Shown here in pieces: positions 40,290 through 48,889 of a stretch of DNA of 64,000 nt. This DNA is from Anaerococcus sp. Marseille-Q7828 (lineage in GTDB: Bacteria > Bacillota > Clostridia > Tissierellales > Peptoniphilaceae). Location: NCBI RefSeq assembly GCF_949769285.1, contig NZ_OX458331.1, positions 1 through 64,000 on the forward strand, read 5' to 3'. A program made the position numbers and the translations under genes. The notes below the pieces were generated by a model. That model saw only the letters and a list, made by a program, of their open reading frames with translations, was not told the DNA's origin and ran no database searches. Numbering within the stretch: position 1 is the stretch's first letter; each line of letters starts with the position of its first letter.

Positions 40290-41882
40290 TTAAAACAAGG
40301 TTGCAAATGGTTTAGCCACATATCCCACTGCCTTAGTTATCAAAGGTCTATTTTTGGCATCTTCTAGGCTTATCGGACTTCCTATAGAGAAAAATACATC
40401 AAAGTCTTCTTTGATTTGACCAATAGCAGATGTATCTTTCATCCAAACCCCACACTCAAAGTTTAAGTATAAGGCTCTGTAGTCAAGATTGATGGTGCCG
40501 ACAAAGGCATTGGAGTCATCAGATAACCACACCTTAGAGTGGCAAAAACCCGGCGTATACTCATATATTCTCACACCATTTGATATCAAATGTACATAGT
40601 GACTCTTTGCCAAGGCAAAGGCTATTTTTTTATCCGGTATATGAGGCATACAAATCCTAACATCTACCCCTCTTTTTGTAGCATTTGTGATTGCATTTAT
40701 TATCTCATCTTCAAGGATTAGGTAAGGTGTCATAAAATATACATAGTCTGTGGCATTGTTTAGCATAGTTAGGATGGAGTTTTTGGCAAAGTACTCATCA
40801 TCCATTGGACTATCAGAAAATGGTATACATAAACCTGCTCCATCTGGATCAGATTTTCTTGGCAAGTATCTAGCAAAGCTATCCACTTCGTCAGGAGAAT
40901 CCGACCACATTTGTAGAAACATCAAAGTGAGAGATTCTACTGCAGCTCCCTTTAGTCTTAGGCCACAATCTTTCCAATGGCCAAACCTTTCATAGACATT
41001 TATATACTCATCAGCCAAGTTTATCCCACCAGTAAAGGCGTATTCGTTATCTATAACAAATATTTTTCTATGGTCTCTATTGTTGTAGTAGGTTGATACT
41101 ATTGGAATCATTGGTGAAAATACCTTGCATTTTATCCCAAGTGAATTCATCTCTTCAACAAAGTTAGACTTAACCCTTACTAAAGAATTGGTTCCATCAA
41201 ATAAGAGCCTAACTTCTACTCCCTCTTCGACTTTTTTAACCAGTTCTTCAAGGATTGTCCCCCACATATATCCATAAGAAATTATAAATATCTCTATAAA
41301 TATAAAGTCTCTAGCTCCTCTGATAGCTGTTAAGATATCAGCAAAGACATCCTCACCTACTGGATAATATTTTGTGGATGTCTTATCATAGGTCACAAAA
41401 CCACCCAAATCATAAAAATAGTTTTGGTAGTTGTACAATTCCTTGTCATTTTCTTTTAGGTCATATACCAAAGATAAATCTCTGTTATAAAGTTTCCTAG
41501 AAACTCTTTCCATATCTAAGACTCTCTTTTGCTCTTTCCTATAGCCGATGCTAAGGTGGTCAAGCAAGAATACAGCTGTAGAGAAACTTGGAAAGATTGC
41601 AATAAGCATAAACCAAGATATTTTATAAGAAGGGTTTATGGAATCCATATTTAGAATTATAAGCATTATAGCCATTCTTAGTACCGTATCTCCTCCTATC
41701 AATAAAGATACGTCGATATTTATGTAATGGTAGAGGTATACCATAAATCCTATTTGAAGAAGTATCAACAAAATAAATACACCTGCTCTGCTAAATACTA
41801 AAGAAAGCAAGGATTTTTTTGTTTTCTTTACATACTTATTCTCATTTATTTTTTCCATTATCTTTACATATTCATTATTCAT
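40290..41882 (-). CDS. cls: Cardiolipin synthase
   Basis: Condenses two phosphatidylglycerols into cardiolipin. The 530-residue protein has two or three N-terminal membrane helices (about residues 28-50, 60-78 and 88-110) and two PLD motifs, HRKIFVIDNEYAFTGGINL near 265 and HSKVWLSDDSNAFVGTINLD near 445, the layout of bacterial Cls. The first ATG (41882) would coincide with the transcription start of the strong promoter just upstream, making the mRNA leaderless; the ATG of MEKINENK at 41858 is an alternative start. Confidence 0.93.
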   Translation of the reverse strand: MNNEYVKIMEKINENKYVKKTKKSLLSLVFSRAGVFILLILLQIGFMVYLYHYINIDVSLLIGGDTVLRMAIMLIILNMDSINPSYKISWFMLIAIFPSFSTAVFLLDHLSIGYRKEQKRVLDMERVSRKLYNRDLSLVYDLKENDKELYNYQNYFYDLGGFVTYDKTSTKYYPVGEDVFADILTAIRGARDFIFIEIFIISYGYMWGTILEELVKKVEEGVEVRLLFDGTNSLVRVKSNFVEEMNSLGIKCKVFSPMIPIVSTYYNNRDHRKIFVIDNEYAFTGGINLADEYINVYERFGHWKDCGLRLKGAAVESLTLMFLQMWSDSPDEVDSFARYLPRKSDPDGAGLCIPFSDSPMDDEYFAKNSILTMLNNATDYVYFMTPYLILEDEIINAITNATKRGVDVRICMPHIPDKKIAFALAKSHYVHLISNGVRIYEYTPGFCHSKVWLSDDSNAFVGTINLDYRALYLNFECGVWMKDTSAIGQIKEDFDVFFSIGSPISLEDAKNRPLITKAVGYVAKPFATLF

Positions 41883-41888
41883 AATAAT

Positions 41889-41917
41889 ATTATAGCAAAT
41901 TTCACCCTTTAAGTAAA
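41889..41917 (-). promoter_or_regulatory. cls promoter
   Basis: Minus-strand TTTACT (41912-41917) and TATAAT (41889-41894) are 17 bases apart with a TGC extended -10. The predicted +1 falls at or within a base or two of the first ATG. Confidence 0.75.
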
Positions 41918-41965
41918 AGAAAAAAATAGGATAATGAATACTATAGAATAAGGAGTTGGAAAATA

Positions 41966-42739
41966 ATGAGTCAAATATTACTTATAAATGATTTCGTATC
42001 AAGGGGCAAGATTGCTGGCAATATGGTTGATCCTGTTCTATCCCATGCTGGCCATGATGTTTACTTCCTGCCAACCGCTCTGATTTCCCACAACTTTTCT
42101 CTGGGCAATGTAGCAACACTTGATACAAATAAATACATAAAAGATTGTCTAAATGTATGGAAGAAGTTAGATTTTAACTTTGACCTTGTTTTTATTGGAT
42201 ATATAGAAAACATAGAGCAAAAAAATATCATAGTTGATTATCTAAAAACTCTAGCTGACCAAGTTTTAGTAATAATGGACCCTATTATGGGTGATGATGG
42301 GTCCCTTTATCCAGGGCTTGATGATGAGAAAATACAAATATATAAAGAAATCCTAACATATGCTGATATTATCATCCCAAATCATACCGAGGCAAGCCTC
42401 TTAGACTTGGATAATTTTGATGACTTGCTAGAACATAACAAGAAATATGTCATAACAAGTGTAGAAGAAGATGAGAAATCCTACACTTTAGGAATTTCAG
42501 ATAAACTTCATAGAGTTTTTTATGAAAAATTAGATGCAAAATACGCTGGAACAGGAGATCTTTTTGATGCCTTGTTTATAAACAATTATCTAGAAACTTG
42601 CGATTTCAATTTGTCAATTGAAAAAACAGTTGAAGATATGAGCAAGATACTTAGGATGCAAAAAGAGGAATTTGAAGATAATATTTCAATAGCCATTGAA
42701 GCAATCCTGCCAAAGATTGAGGGAGGCTACAATGCTTGA
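41966..42739 (+). CDS. Pyridoxal-kinase-like protein (PfkB/PdxK superfamily)
   Basis: A 257-residue kinase resembling pyridoxamine/pyridoxal kinases. It begins ILLINDFVSRGKIAGN, has MDPIMGDDGSLYPG near residue 108 as in PdxY, NHTEASLL near 140, and the catalytic YAGTGDLFDALF near 195. Vitamin B6 salvage is the likely role; related kinases acting on hydroxymethylpyrimidine cannot be excluded. AAGGAG precedes the ATG. The downstream MATE gene starts inside its last codons. Confidence 0.82.
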   Translation: MSQILLINDFVSRGKIAGNMVDPVLSHAGHDVYFLPTALISHNFSLGNVATLDTNKYIKDCLNVWKKLDFNFDLVFIGYIENIEQKNIIVDYLKTLADQVLVIMDPIMGDDGSLYPGLDDEKIQIYKEILTYADIIIPNHTEASLLDLDNFDDLLEHNKKYVITSVEEDEKSYTLGISDKLHRVFYEKLDAKYAGTGDLFDALFINNYLETCDFNLSIEKTVEDMSKILRMQKEEFEDNISIAIEAILPKIEGGYNA

Positions 42740-44072
42740 AAAAAAATATTACCGCAGGGCCCTATCCATAGCTTGGCCAGCAGTATTTGAATCATTTTTT
42801 ATAGCGCTAGCAGGTATCATAGATACCTTTATGATTTCTGCTCTTGGACCTTCAGCTGTAGCTTCTATAGGTCTTACAACCCAGCCAAAGTTCTTGGCTC
42901 TTACTGTATTTTTTGCAATCACTAGTGCAGTATCAGCCCTAGTTGCTAGGCGTCAGGGTGAGGGAAATAGGGAAAAAGCCAACCAAACCTTGGTTACTTC
43001 TCTACTCATTTCTATGATCTTTGTAGTCATAGTGACAGTTGTTATGGTAGCTTTCGCTGATCCTATCTTAAAATTTGCAGGTTCTACTGAAGAAACCCAC
43101 GAAATGGCCAAGGAGTATTTTGTCATAATAATCCTTGGAACAGTTTTTAATGCCATATGCTGGTGTATAAACTCAGCCCACAGAGGTGCTGGAAACACAC
43201 AAGTTGCCTTTGTAACAAACCTTGTTGCATCAGTAGTAAATATTATCTTTAACTTCCTACTAATCCAAGGAAAGCTAGGTTTTCCTGCTTTAGGAACAAA
43301 GGGAGCTGCTATTGCAACAGTCTTAGGTACCGTTGTAGAAATGATTATGTGCTTTTATTCCCTAAGCAAGCGCAACTCATACCTAAGTTTTAGAGAAATG
43401 AAAAAAGTTCCTATGAAAATTGATAAGACAATTTCTAAGGAAATCTCTAGACTCGGGGTTAATATTTTTATTGAAATTATGTCAATGAGAATTGGATTTT
43501 TCGTTACAGCTCTTACAGCAGCAAGGCTAGGAACAGAAAGCTTCGCTCTCCACAATGTCGGTATGAATTTACTAAGCTTATCTTTCTCCTTTGGAGATGG
43601 GATGAGTGTTGCTGTTATCACCCTCACAGGTAACTCCCTTGGGGCTGGCAACAAAGATGAGGCCATAGTCTACGGCAGGGCCTGCCAGCAAATAGGTCTT
43701 ATAATGAGTTTGACCATATCCGCCATATTCTTTATATTTGGTAGATCGATATTTGGACTATTTTTTGCCGACCAAGCCTTGGCCGACCAAAGCCTTATCA
43801 TTATAAAATACCTTGGATTCATAGTTATAATGCAAGTACTCCAAGTTATCTTTGGTGGTTCACTAAGGTCAGCAGGAGATGTAAAATACACCCTGGCAGT
43901 AGCTATTGTATCTGTATCCATAATCAGAACTGCAGTAACATTGATTACTGTAAATATGTTAAAGCTAGGCTTAGACGGAATCTGGATAGGTATTTTGTCA
44001 GACCAAACCAGTAGATTTATCGGTCTAAGACATAGGTTTAAACAAGGAAAATGGGTAGACCTAAAAATCTAG
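42732..44072 (+). CDS. MATE-family efflux transporter
   Basis: The start at ATG 42732 is chosen because GGGAGG lies just upstream and the protein then begins MLEKKYYRRALSIAWPAVFE, like other MATE proteins; the frame is also open to 42696. The 446-residue protein has about twelve membrane helices in two halves, with the family pattern of paired helices and the SPGS-like GAGNKDEA loop. It would export drugs or metabolites in exchange for Na+ or H+. Overlaps the pyridoxal-kinase-like gene by eight bases. Confidence 0.92.
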   Translation: MLEKKYYRRALSIAWPAVFESFFIALAGIIDTFMISALGPSAVASIGLTTQPKFLALTVFFAITSAVSALVARRQGEGNREKANQTLVTSLLISMIFVVIVTVVMVAFADPILKFAGSTEETHEMAKEYFVIIILGTVFNAICWCINSAHRGAGNTQVAFVTNLVASVVNIIFNFLLIQGKLGFPALGTKGAAIATVLGTVVEMIMCFYSLSKRNSYLSFREMKKVPMKIDKTISKEISRLGVNIFIEIMSMRIGFFVTALTAARLGTESFALHNVGMNLLSLSFSFGDGMSVAVITLTGNSLGAGNKDEAIVYGRACQQIGLIMSLTISAIFFIFGRSIFGLFFADQALADQSLIIIKYLGFIVIMQVLQVIFGGSLRSAGDVKYTLAVAIVSVSIIRTAVTLITVNMLKLGLDGIWIGILSDQTSRFIGLRHRFKQGKWVDLKI

Positions 44073-44080
44073 AATTTAAA

Positions 44081-44137
44081 AAATGACCCAGCTTAGGGAA
44101 GGCAAAATATTGCTTTCCCTAGCAAGGGTCATTTTTA
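44081..44137. terminator. Bidirectional terminator
   Basis: AAATGACCC pairs with GGGTCATTT, and an inner stem TTAGGGAAGGCAA / TTGCTTTCCCTA extends it; T runs follow on the plus strand and A runs precede. It separates the convergent MATE and thiolase genes. Confidence 0.9.
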
Positions 44138-44144
44138 TTTGCTA

Positions 44145-45335
44145 TTAATCTTCCATTCTAATTAGAACTGCATCACCTTGAGCTCCACCAGAGCATATTG
44201 CTGCAACTCCTAATTTAGCATTTCTTTGCTTCATAGCGCTTACTAATTGCATGATAATTCTACCACCTGTAGCTCCTATTGGGTGACCAAAGGCAATAGC
44301 TCCACCATTTACATTTAGTTTTTCATCTGGTATTGCAACGATTTGTTGAGTTCTGTTTACAACCGCTGCAAAGGCTTCGTTTACTTCAAATACATCAATA
44401 TCATCTACAGTAAGGTCATTAGCTTCTAGAAGCTTTTTGATTGATTCTCCTGGTACATCTACTATATATGGTGAATCTTTTGATACCCAAGCTGTATCTA
44501 CAATTGTTGCAAGAGGTTTGATTCCAAGTTCTTCTGCCTTGGCTCTGCTTGCTATAACTAGGGCTGATGCACCATCATTTGTTGCTGGAGCATTACCAGC
44601 TGTTACTGTGTTTTCTTTGAAAAATAAGCCAGATAGTTTTGCTAGAGTTTCTTCTGTTACACCTTTTCTAGGTTGTTCATCCTTGTCAACTATGATTGGA
44701 TCGCCTTTTCTTTGTGGAACTTCAACTGGAACTATATCTTCATCTAGACGACCAGCTTCCATAGCTTCCTCAGCTCTTTGTTGGCTTATTGCAGCCCATC
44801 TATCTTGTTCTTGTCTGCTTATCTTGTACTCAGCTGCTGTTTTACCTGCAGAAGATCCCATGTGTTGGTCATACCAAGGGTCCCAAAGTCCATCTGTTAC
44901 CATGAGGTCCTTAAATTCTGCATTAAACATTCTATGACCCCATCTCATATCTTTACTTGCAAATGGTGCATTGGACATCGATTCCATACCACCCGCAATT
45001 GCAAGGTCGATATTGCCAGCACGAATCATCATATCAGCAAGTGTTACTGCTGTAAAACTTGATGCACAAACCTTATTGATTGTTTGTGAAGGTACAGACC
45101 AATCAATGCCTGCAGCTCTTGTAGCTTGACGGGATGGTATTTGTCCCTCACCAGCTTGCAAAACATTTCCCATAAGCACATAGTCTATATCGCTATCCTT
45201 GATACCAGCCTTATCAATGGCTCCACGGATTGCAATACCACCAAGTTCTGTAGCTTCTAGTGGCCTTAATGCTCCTCCAAATTTACCAAATGGAGTTCTC
45301 GCATAGGCAAGTATAACACTTTCTCTTTTTTCCAT
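44145..45335 (-). CDS. Acetyl-CoA C-acetyltransferase (thiolase)
   Basis: Condenses two acetyl-CoA to acetoacetyl-CoA, the first step of butyrate formation, or runs in reverse. The 396-residue enzyme has the nucleophilic cysteine in NKVCASSFTAV (near residue 88), the GHPIGATGGR histidine motif near 350, and the second catalytic cysteine in ICSGGAQGD near 383. It lies next to the CoA-transferase gene but each has its own terminator or promoter space, so they are probably separate transcripts. thlA or atoB would be the usual name. Confidence 0.95.
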   Translation of the reverse strand: MEKRESVILAYARTPFGKFGGALRPLEATELGGIAIRGAIDKAGIKDSDIDYVLMGNVLQAGEGQIPSRQATRAAGIDWSVPSQTINKVCASSFTAVTLADMMIRAGNIDLAIAGGMESMSNAPFASKDMRWGHRMFNAEFKDLMVTDGLWDPWYDQHMGSSAGKTAAEYKISRQEQDRWAAISQQRAEEAMEAGRLDEDIVPVEVPQRKGDPIIVDKDEQPRKGVTEETLAKLSGLFFKENTVTAGNAPATNDGASALVIASRAKAEELGIKPLATIVDTAWVSKDSPYIVDVPGESIKKLLEANDLTVDDIDVFEVNEAFAAVVNRTQQIVAIPDEKLNVNGGAIAFGHPIGATGGRIIMQLVSAMKQRNAKLGVAAICSGGAQGDAVLIRMED

Positions 45336-45439
45336 AATTCTTAAGCCTTCCTTATATTTTAAAATTTTTATACAATTAATTAACTAGACAGTTACACTAT
45401 ATTACTAAAATAGTTTTTTGCAAACATTTTCACTTAATA

Positions 45440-45451
45440 ATGAATATTCAT
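45440..45451. promoter_or_regulatory. Palindrome upstream of thiolase gene
   Basis: ATGAATATTCAT is a perfect 12-base dyad about 105 bases upstream of the thiolase start. It could be an operator, but AT-rich palindromes of this size arise by chance. Confidence 0.25.
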
Positions 45452-45517
45452 AAAATTATGGTGACCTTGTTTATTATCTAACATTATTTAAAGATAAAAT
45501 AACAATATAAATTCATA

Positions 45518-45550
45518 TAAAAATAGCGAAGTGCATCATATACACTCCGC
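45518..45550 (-). terminator. CoA-transferase terminator
   Basis: On the minus strand GCGGAGTG pairs with CACTTCGC (one G-T pair) around nine bases, followed by TATTTTTAT. It starts about 16 bases after the CoA-transferase stop. Confidence 0.75.
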
Positions 45551-45566
45551 CATTCGTTAGTTTATT

Positions 45567-46907
45567 TTATTTATTTGAAAGTCTCCAAATACCTAGTTTT
45601 TCAGCTTCTTTTATTAGTTCATCTCTATTATCTGGATGAGCTAGTTCTATTAGAGCTTCTGCTGCTTGCCATGTTGATAGGCCTTTGAAATTTTTGATAC
45701 CTTGTTCTGTAGCTATATAGTGAGTATTGCTTCTAACTGCAGTTGCTTGGGTACCTGGCTTAAATGTAGGAACGATATTTGAAATTCTCTTGCCTTCTTT
45801 GTCAACTCTAGAAGATTTAAGGGCAACTATTGAACGACCACCCTTAGATCTATAAGCACCTAGGATAAAGTCAAGAGCTCCACCTGCTCCAGAAATATGT
45901 CTTGTTCCAACTGTTTCAGAAGAAATTTGTCCCCATAAATCTACTTCCATAGCAGTATTTATAGATACAAAGTTATCTAAGGATGCTATGGCATCTATAT
46001 CGTTGGCATAATCTACAGGAACTGCCATAAGTTCTTCGTTGCCATCTATATAGTCATAAAGTTCTTGGCTGCCTGCTGCAAAAGCATACGTTTGGCGTCC
46101 TATATCGTGATTTTTCTTTCTACCTGTAATTTTGCCAGCCATTGCCATATCTACAAAGGAATCCACATACATCTCAGTATGAACACCTAGGTCTTTTAGG
46201 TCTGATTTAGCAATTTCTGAACCTATAGCATTTGGAAGTCCACCTATACCAATTTGTAGGCAGTCGCCATCTCTTAGAAGTCCCACAACGTGTTCAGCAA
46301 CTTGTAGTTCTTCTTCACCAAATTTTGCCTTACCAAGGGTTAGCATATCACTATTTGCTTCGTAAACATAATCAACATCTTTAATATTGATATAGTTTTG
46401 ATATCCACCTAGAGCAACTGGAACATTTTCATTTACTTCAAGTATTATTTTGTCAGCCATTTCAAAAGTAGCCATTGTGTGACTTGCAGATAGGCCAAAG
46501 TTGAAGTTACCGTGTTTATCCATTGGTGCAACTTGGGTTACAGCGACATTTAGTCTTCCAGCATTTTCCCTTACATATCTTGGAAGTTCACTGTATTTGA
46601 TAGGAATGAAGAAAGCGCCATATTTGTTATTGTTTATTAGACTTCTTTCAGTTCCTGATGAGTGCCAAGAATGGTAGATGAAGTGCTCACCTGTTTGGTC
46701 GGCCTCACCTATAGCAAGTTTGTAAGGAACAACCCCGCCTTTTATCTTGACATCGTGAAGTTCATCCACTCTCTTTGCCAAAGCTTCATCAAAAGCCTTT
46801 GCTGTTAGAGCGCACCAACCTATATCTACCCAGTCGCCATCTTTAACCATTCCAGCAGCTTTATCTGCTGTAATTAGCTTCTCTTCATACATTTTTTTAT
46901 AGTCCAT
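45567..46907 (-). CDS. Butyryl-CoA:acetate-type CoA-transferase
   Basis: Transfers CoA between an acyl-CoA and acetate in the last step of butyrate production. Start set at ATG 46907, five bases below GAGGAGAAG; an upstream TTG at 46922 lies inside that site. The 446-residue product is of the acetyl-CoA hydrolase/transferase family: GIGGLPNAIG near 220, and a Glu in SINTAMEVDLWGQI near 318 at the position of the acyl-binding catalytic glutamate. The ALGGYQNYI region matches butyryl- rather than succinyl-CoA enzymes, but 4-hydroxybutyrate CoA-transferase is close. Neighbour of thiolase. Confidence 0.88.
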   Translation of the reverse strand: MDYKKMYEEKLITADKAAGMVKDGDWVDIGWCALTAKAFDEALAKRVDELHDVKIKGGVVPYKLAIGEADQTGEHFIYHSWHSSGTERSLINNNKYGAFFIPIKYSELPRYVRENAGRLNVAVTQVAPMDKHGNFNFGLSASHTMATFEMADKIILEVNENVPVALGGYQNYINIKDVDYVYEANSDMLTLGKAKFGEEELQVAEHVVGLLRDGDCLQIGIGGLPNAIGSEIAKSDLKDLGVHTEMYVDSFVDMAMAGKITGRKKNHDIGRQTYAFAAGSQELYDYIDGNEELMAVPVDYANDIDAIASLDNFVSINTAMEVDLWGQISSETVGTRHISGAGGALDFILGAYRSKGGRSIVALKSSRVDKEGKRISNIVPTFKPGTQATAVRSNTHYIATEQGIKNFKGLSTWQAAEALIELAHPDNRDELIKEAEKLGIWRLSNK

Positions 46908-47020
46908 AATACTTCTCCTCAATTTAAAATCGTTTTCTTATATTTAAATTATATCAAATTGATATTAAATATCAACAAAATACAATTTCTAACAAAGTTT
47001 TATATAGAAATAGATACTTT

Positions 47021-47070
47021 GGCCAGCAAGTGTAAAAACTTTTCATATCTTATTTTCACTTGTTGTGGCC
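47021..47070. repeat. Long imperfect hairpin
   Basis: GGCCA-GCAAGTG-TAAAA at the left pairs with TTTTCACTTG-TTG-TGGCC at the right, giving a 50-base foldback with a few unpaired bases. Confidence 0.6.
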
Positions 47071-47131
47071 TAATAGAAAATAAAGTGACTTGTTCGTTCT
47101 CTACTTATTACTTCATATCAGATATGACAGG

Positions 47132-47183
47132 TTATAAATCGGCCACCCTAGATGATCGATCGTCCTCTCGAAAACCCTCTTGG
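47132..47183 (+). repeat. Direct repeat A of the rlmH spacer
   Basis: Begins TTATAAATCGGCCACCCTAG; the first 23 bases match copy B (47331-47378) at 22 positions and the rest, up to AAAACCCTCT-GGG, aligns with a few gaps. Confidence 0.75.
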
Positions 47184-47324
47184 GCTTGCACGAAAATCGT
47201 AGCTACGCTACTTACCGTGCTTTCGCACTATTTTTCGGCATAAACGTCCGTTTATAGGACATTTATGTGCTTAGTTCTCTAGATTCATTGACAAGATAAA
47301 AGCTTATCAATTCATCTCAGAGAT

Positions 47325-47378
47325 GGCCGATTATAAATCGGCCACCCTAAATGCTGTCCTCTCTAAAACCCTCTCGGG
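47325..47378 (+). repeat. Direct repeat B with perfect hairpin
   Basis: Copy B of the repeat begins at 47331. Its left edge forms a perfect palindrome GGCCGATT-ATA-AATCGGCC (47325-47343), which in copy A has decayed on the left arm. Confidence 0.75.
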
Positions 47379-47406
47379 GTTTTCTCGCTTAGTTTTTCGG
47401 ACTCAA

Positions 47407-47436
47407 AACTAGCCCGTCCGGCTCGGGGAGGACCTA
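47407..47436 (+). repeat. 30-base GC-rich repeat, copy 2
   Basis: AACTAGCCCGTCCGGCTCGG and the following GGAGGACCTA match the minus strand of 11265-11294 at 29 of 30 bases. The flanks of the two copies do not match each other. Confidence 0.8.
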
Positions 47437-47461
47437 CGCTTCTACGTTCGTCTCGAAAATG

Positions 47462-47484
47462 AAAAATGGTCCAGGAGCTCGGAC
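47462..47484 (-). terminator. Possible weak terminator after rlmH
   Basis: GTCC and GGAC pair around an eight-base loop containing GAGCTC; the minus strand then has CATTTTTC. Weak stem. Confidence 0.35.
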
Positions 47485-47516
47485 AAAAATTGCAGTTTCC
47501 ACCCAAGATGCTGGGA

Positions 47517-47999
47517 CTATTTATGGTACGGATGTCCATTTATTATCCTGTAGGCTCTGTATATTTGTTCTGTTAGTATTACTCTCATTAGTTGGTGGGG
47601 GTAGGTCATTTTTCCGAAGGATAGTTTTTTGTTGGATCTTTGGCTTACTTCTTTTGCTAGGCCGTTTGAGCCTCCTATTACGAATACTAGGTTTCTGCCG
47701 AAGCCTTCGGCCATTTCGTCTTCTATGAATTTGGCAAATTCTATGCTGTCCATTTGTTTGCCTAGGATTTCTAGGCTTACTACATAGTCTTCTTTGCTTA
47801 TTTTGCCAAGTATTCTCTCTCCTTCTTTTTCCTTTACTTGCTCTAGTTCTTTTTCTGATAGATTTTCTGCTGCCATTTCGTCTGCTACTTCTATTATCTC
47901 TACCTTGTTGTAAGTTTGCATTCTTTTTAAGTATTCGTCTATGGCATCTTTGTAAAATTTTTCTTTAATTTTTCCTACTGCTATAATTTTTATATCCAT
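47517..47999 (-). CDS. rlmH: 23S rRNA (pseudouridine-1915-N3)-methyltransferase
   Basis: Methylates pseudouridine 1915 in helix 69 of 23S rRNA with SAM. The 160-residue protein is a complete SPOUT enzyme: IAVGKIKEKFYKDAIDEYLKR at the start, FVIGGSNGLA near residue 108, LSFGKMTYPHQLMRVILTEQ near 127 and the terminal INGHPYHK. It is the last gene of a run dinB, YdaT-like, ATP-cone, rlmH with short gaps. Its 3' end is the attachment site for SCC elements in staphylococci, and here is followed directly by the odd repeat region. Confidence 0.95.
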   Translation of the reverse strand: MDIKIIAVGKIKEKFYKDAIDEYLKRMQTYNKVEIIEVADEMAAENLSEKELEQVKEKEGERILGKISKEDYVVSLEILGKQMDSIEFAKFIEDEMAEGFGRNLVFVIGGSNGLAKEVSQRSNKKLSFGKMTYPHQLMRVILTEQIYRAYRIINGHPYHK

Positions 48000-48013
48000 T
48001 TTTGCCCTTAGTT

Positions 48014-48424
48014 CTAGTTGTATTGATTTTGTACGTAGTGGACATAAGAATCATAAATTTGACTGTAGCCTTCATTTACTAAGGCATTTTTGACATATTC
48101 TTTGATTTCATCTGTTCTAAATACTTTTCTATTTCTTTCTTTCATGCTTTTTTCAACATCTTTTATCAATATTTCAATGTCTGATGTGTTTAGTTGTTGC
48201 TTATTTTCATCTGCAGCATTTTTTATGGACCTTATTAGCTTATCAAATGAGTATTCTTCTATGTTGCCACTTCTTTTGATTACAAAAGTCTTATCACTTG
48301 TTGAATTGTCTAGGTAGTTCTTTATTGCATCAATTTTTAGCTTGTCCATCTCTTCTGCTAATTGATCTATGTTGTAGTTTTTGTCTTTTAGGTATTCGTT
48401 TACAATATTACTTAATTCGCTCAT
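48014..48424 (-). CDS. Stand-alone ATP-cone domain protein
   Basis: A 136-residue protein whose residues about 47-132 form an ATP-cone: VIKRSGNIEEYSFDKLIRSI, then RKVFRTDEIKEYVKNALVNEGY and a terminal YVHYV. ATP-cones sense ATP/dATP in ribonucleotide reductases and in NrdR, but neither a reductase nor the NrdR zinc ribbon is attached; the first 45 residues are helical and unrecognised. It overlaps the YdaT-like gene by four bases and precedes rlmH, downstream of dinB, so a nucleotide-sensing role in a DNA-repair operon is possible. Confidence 0.8.
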   Translation of the reverse strand: MSELSNIVNEYLKDKNYNIDQLAEEMDKLKIDAIKNYLDNSTSDKTFVIKRSGNIEEYSFDKLIRSIKNAADENKQQLNTSDIEILIKDVEKSMKERNRKVFRTDEIKEYVKNALVNEGYSQIYDSYVHYVQNQYN

Positions 48425-48849
48425 TTTGATCCTTCCTTTGTCTTTGTTATTACTTTGCTTTGGCGATTTTCTGCTATTTCTTCTGCTCGTTTTTTGGCTG
48501 TTTGCTTTTTATCGTAATAGCCTTCTACTTGGTCTGCTCCCTTTGATTTTACTTGCCACTTTTCCTTATCGTGGTTGTAGGAAACTTCTACATCGGAATC
48601 TTGGAGCCTTGCTCCGCTTTTGCCTTCAGATTTCTTGTGATCTTTCAAATCTTTTTTGCGTATTTGCTCTTTTTCAGCCTTGCTGGCATCACGTGCCCAG
48701 TCTTTGGCTTGGGCTATGGCTATGGCTATAGCATTGTCTTCATCGTAGCCGTCTTCTAGCATAGCATTGGCAATGTCTATTGCCTTATCTCTTACTATCT
48801 TGTCCAAGTTTTTCATCGAGTTTGGATAATTTCTTCTATCAAATACCAT
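48421..48849 (-). CDS. YdaT-like DUF2188 protein
   Basis: The second of two adjacent ATGs (48849) is used because it has better spacing to GAGGTGAG; the first is at 48852. The N-terminal half (YPNSMKNLDKIVRDKAIDIA, then AMLEDGYDEDNAIAIAIAQA) closely resembles B. subtilis YdaT, and the C-terminal half (about 80-140, VSYNHDKEKWQVKSKGADQV) is a DUF2188 domain. Function unknown; YdaT is linked to stress in Bacillus. It is 40 bases downstream of dinB and overlaps the ATP-cone gene. Confidence 0.82.
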   Translation of the reverse strand: MVFDRRNYPNSMKNLDKIVRDKAIDIANAMLEDGYDEDNAIAIAIAQAKDWARDASKAEKEQIRKKDLKDHKKSEGKSGARLQDSDVEVSYNHDKEKWQVKSKGADQVEGYYDKKQTAKKRAEEIAENRQSKVITKTKEGSK

Positions 48850-48889
48850 CATCTCACCTCTTTTGTTTGCTTTATATATTTCTACCCAT

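Larger units (their letters stand above)
46908..47516. other. 609-base structured spacer next to rlmH
   Basis: No gene was found. The first 110 bases are AT-rich promoter DNA for the CoA-transferase. From about 47020 to 47485 it is unlike the rest of the window: GC-richer, with several hairpins (47021-47070, 47325-47343, an AAAACCC/GGGGTTTT stem at 47365-47383, GTGCTTTCGCAC near 47217-47228), two degenerate direct repeats and a 30-base segment shared with the IS relic at 11.3 kb. It looks like nested remnants of small mobile repeats, or a structured RNA. Confidence 0.65.

Noticed and set aside
47120-47400. Possible CRISPR-like array
   Set aside because: Only two degenerate repeats about 200 bases apart with differing content; no regular spacers and no cas genes.
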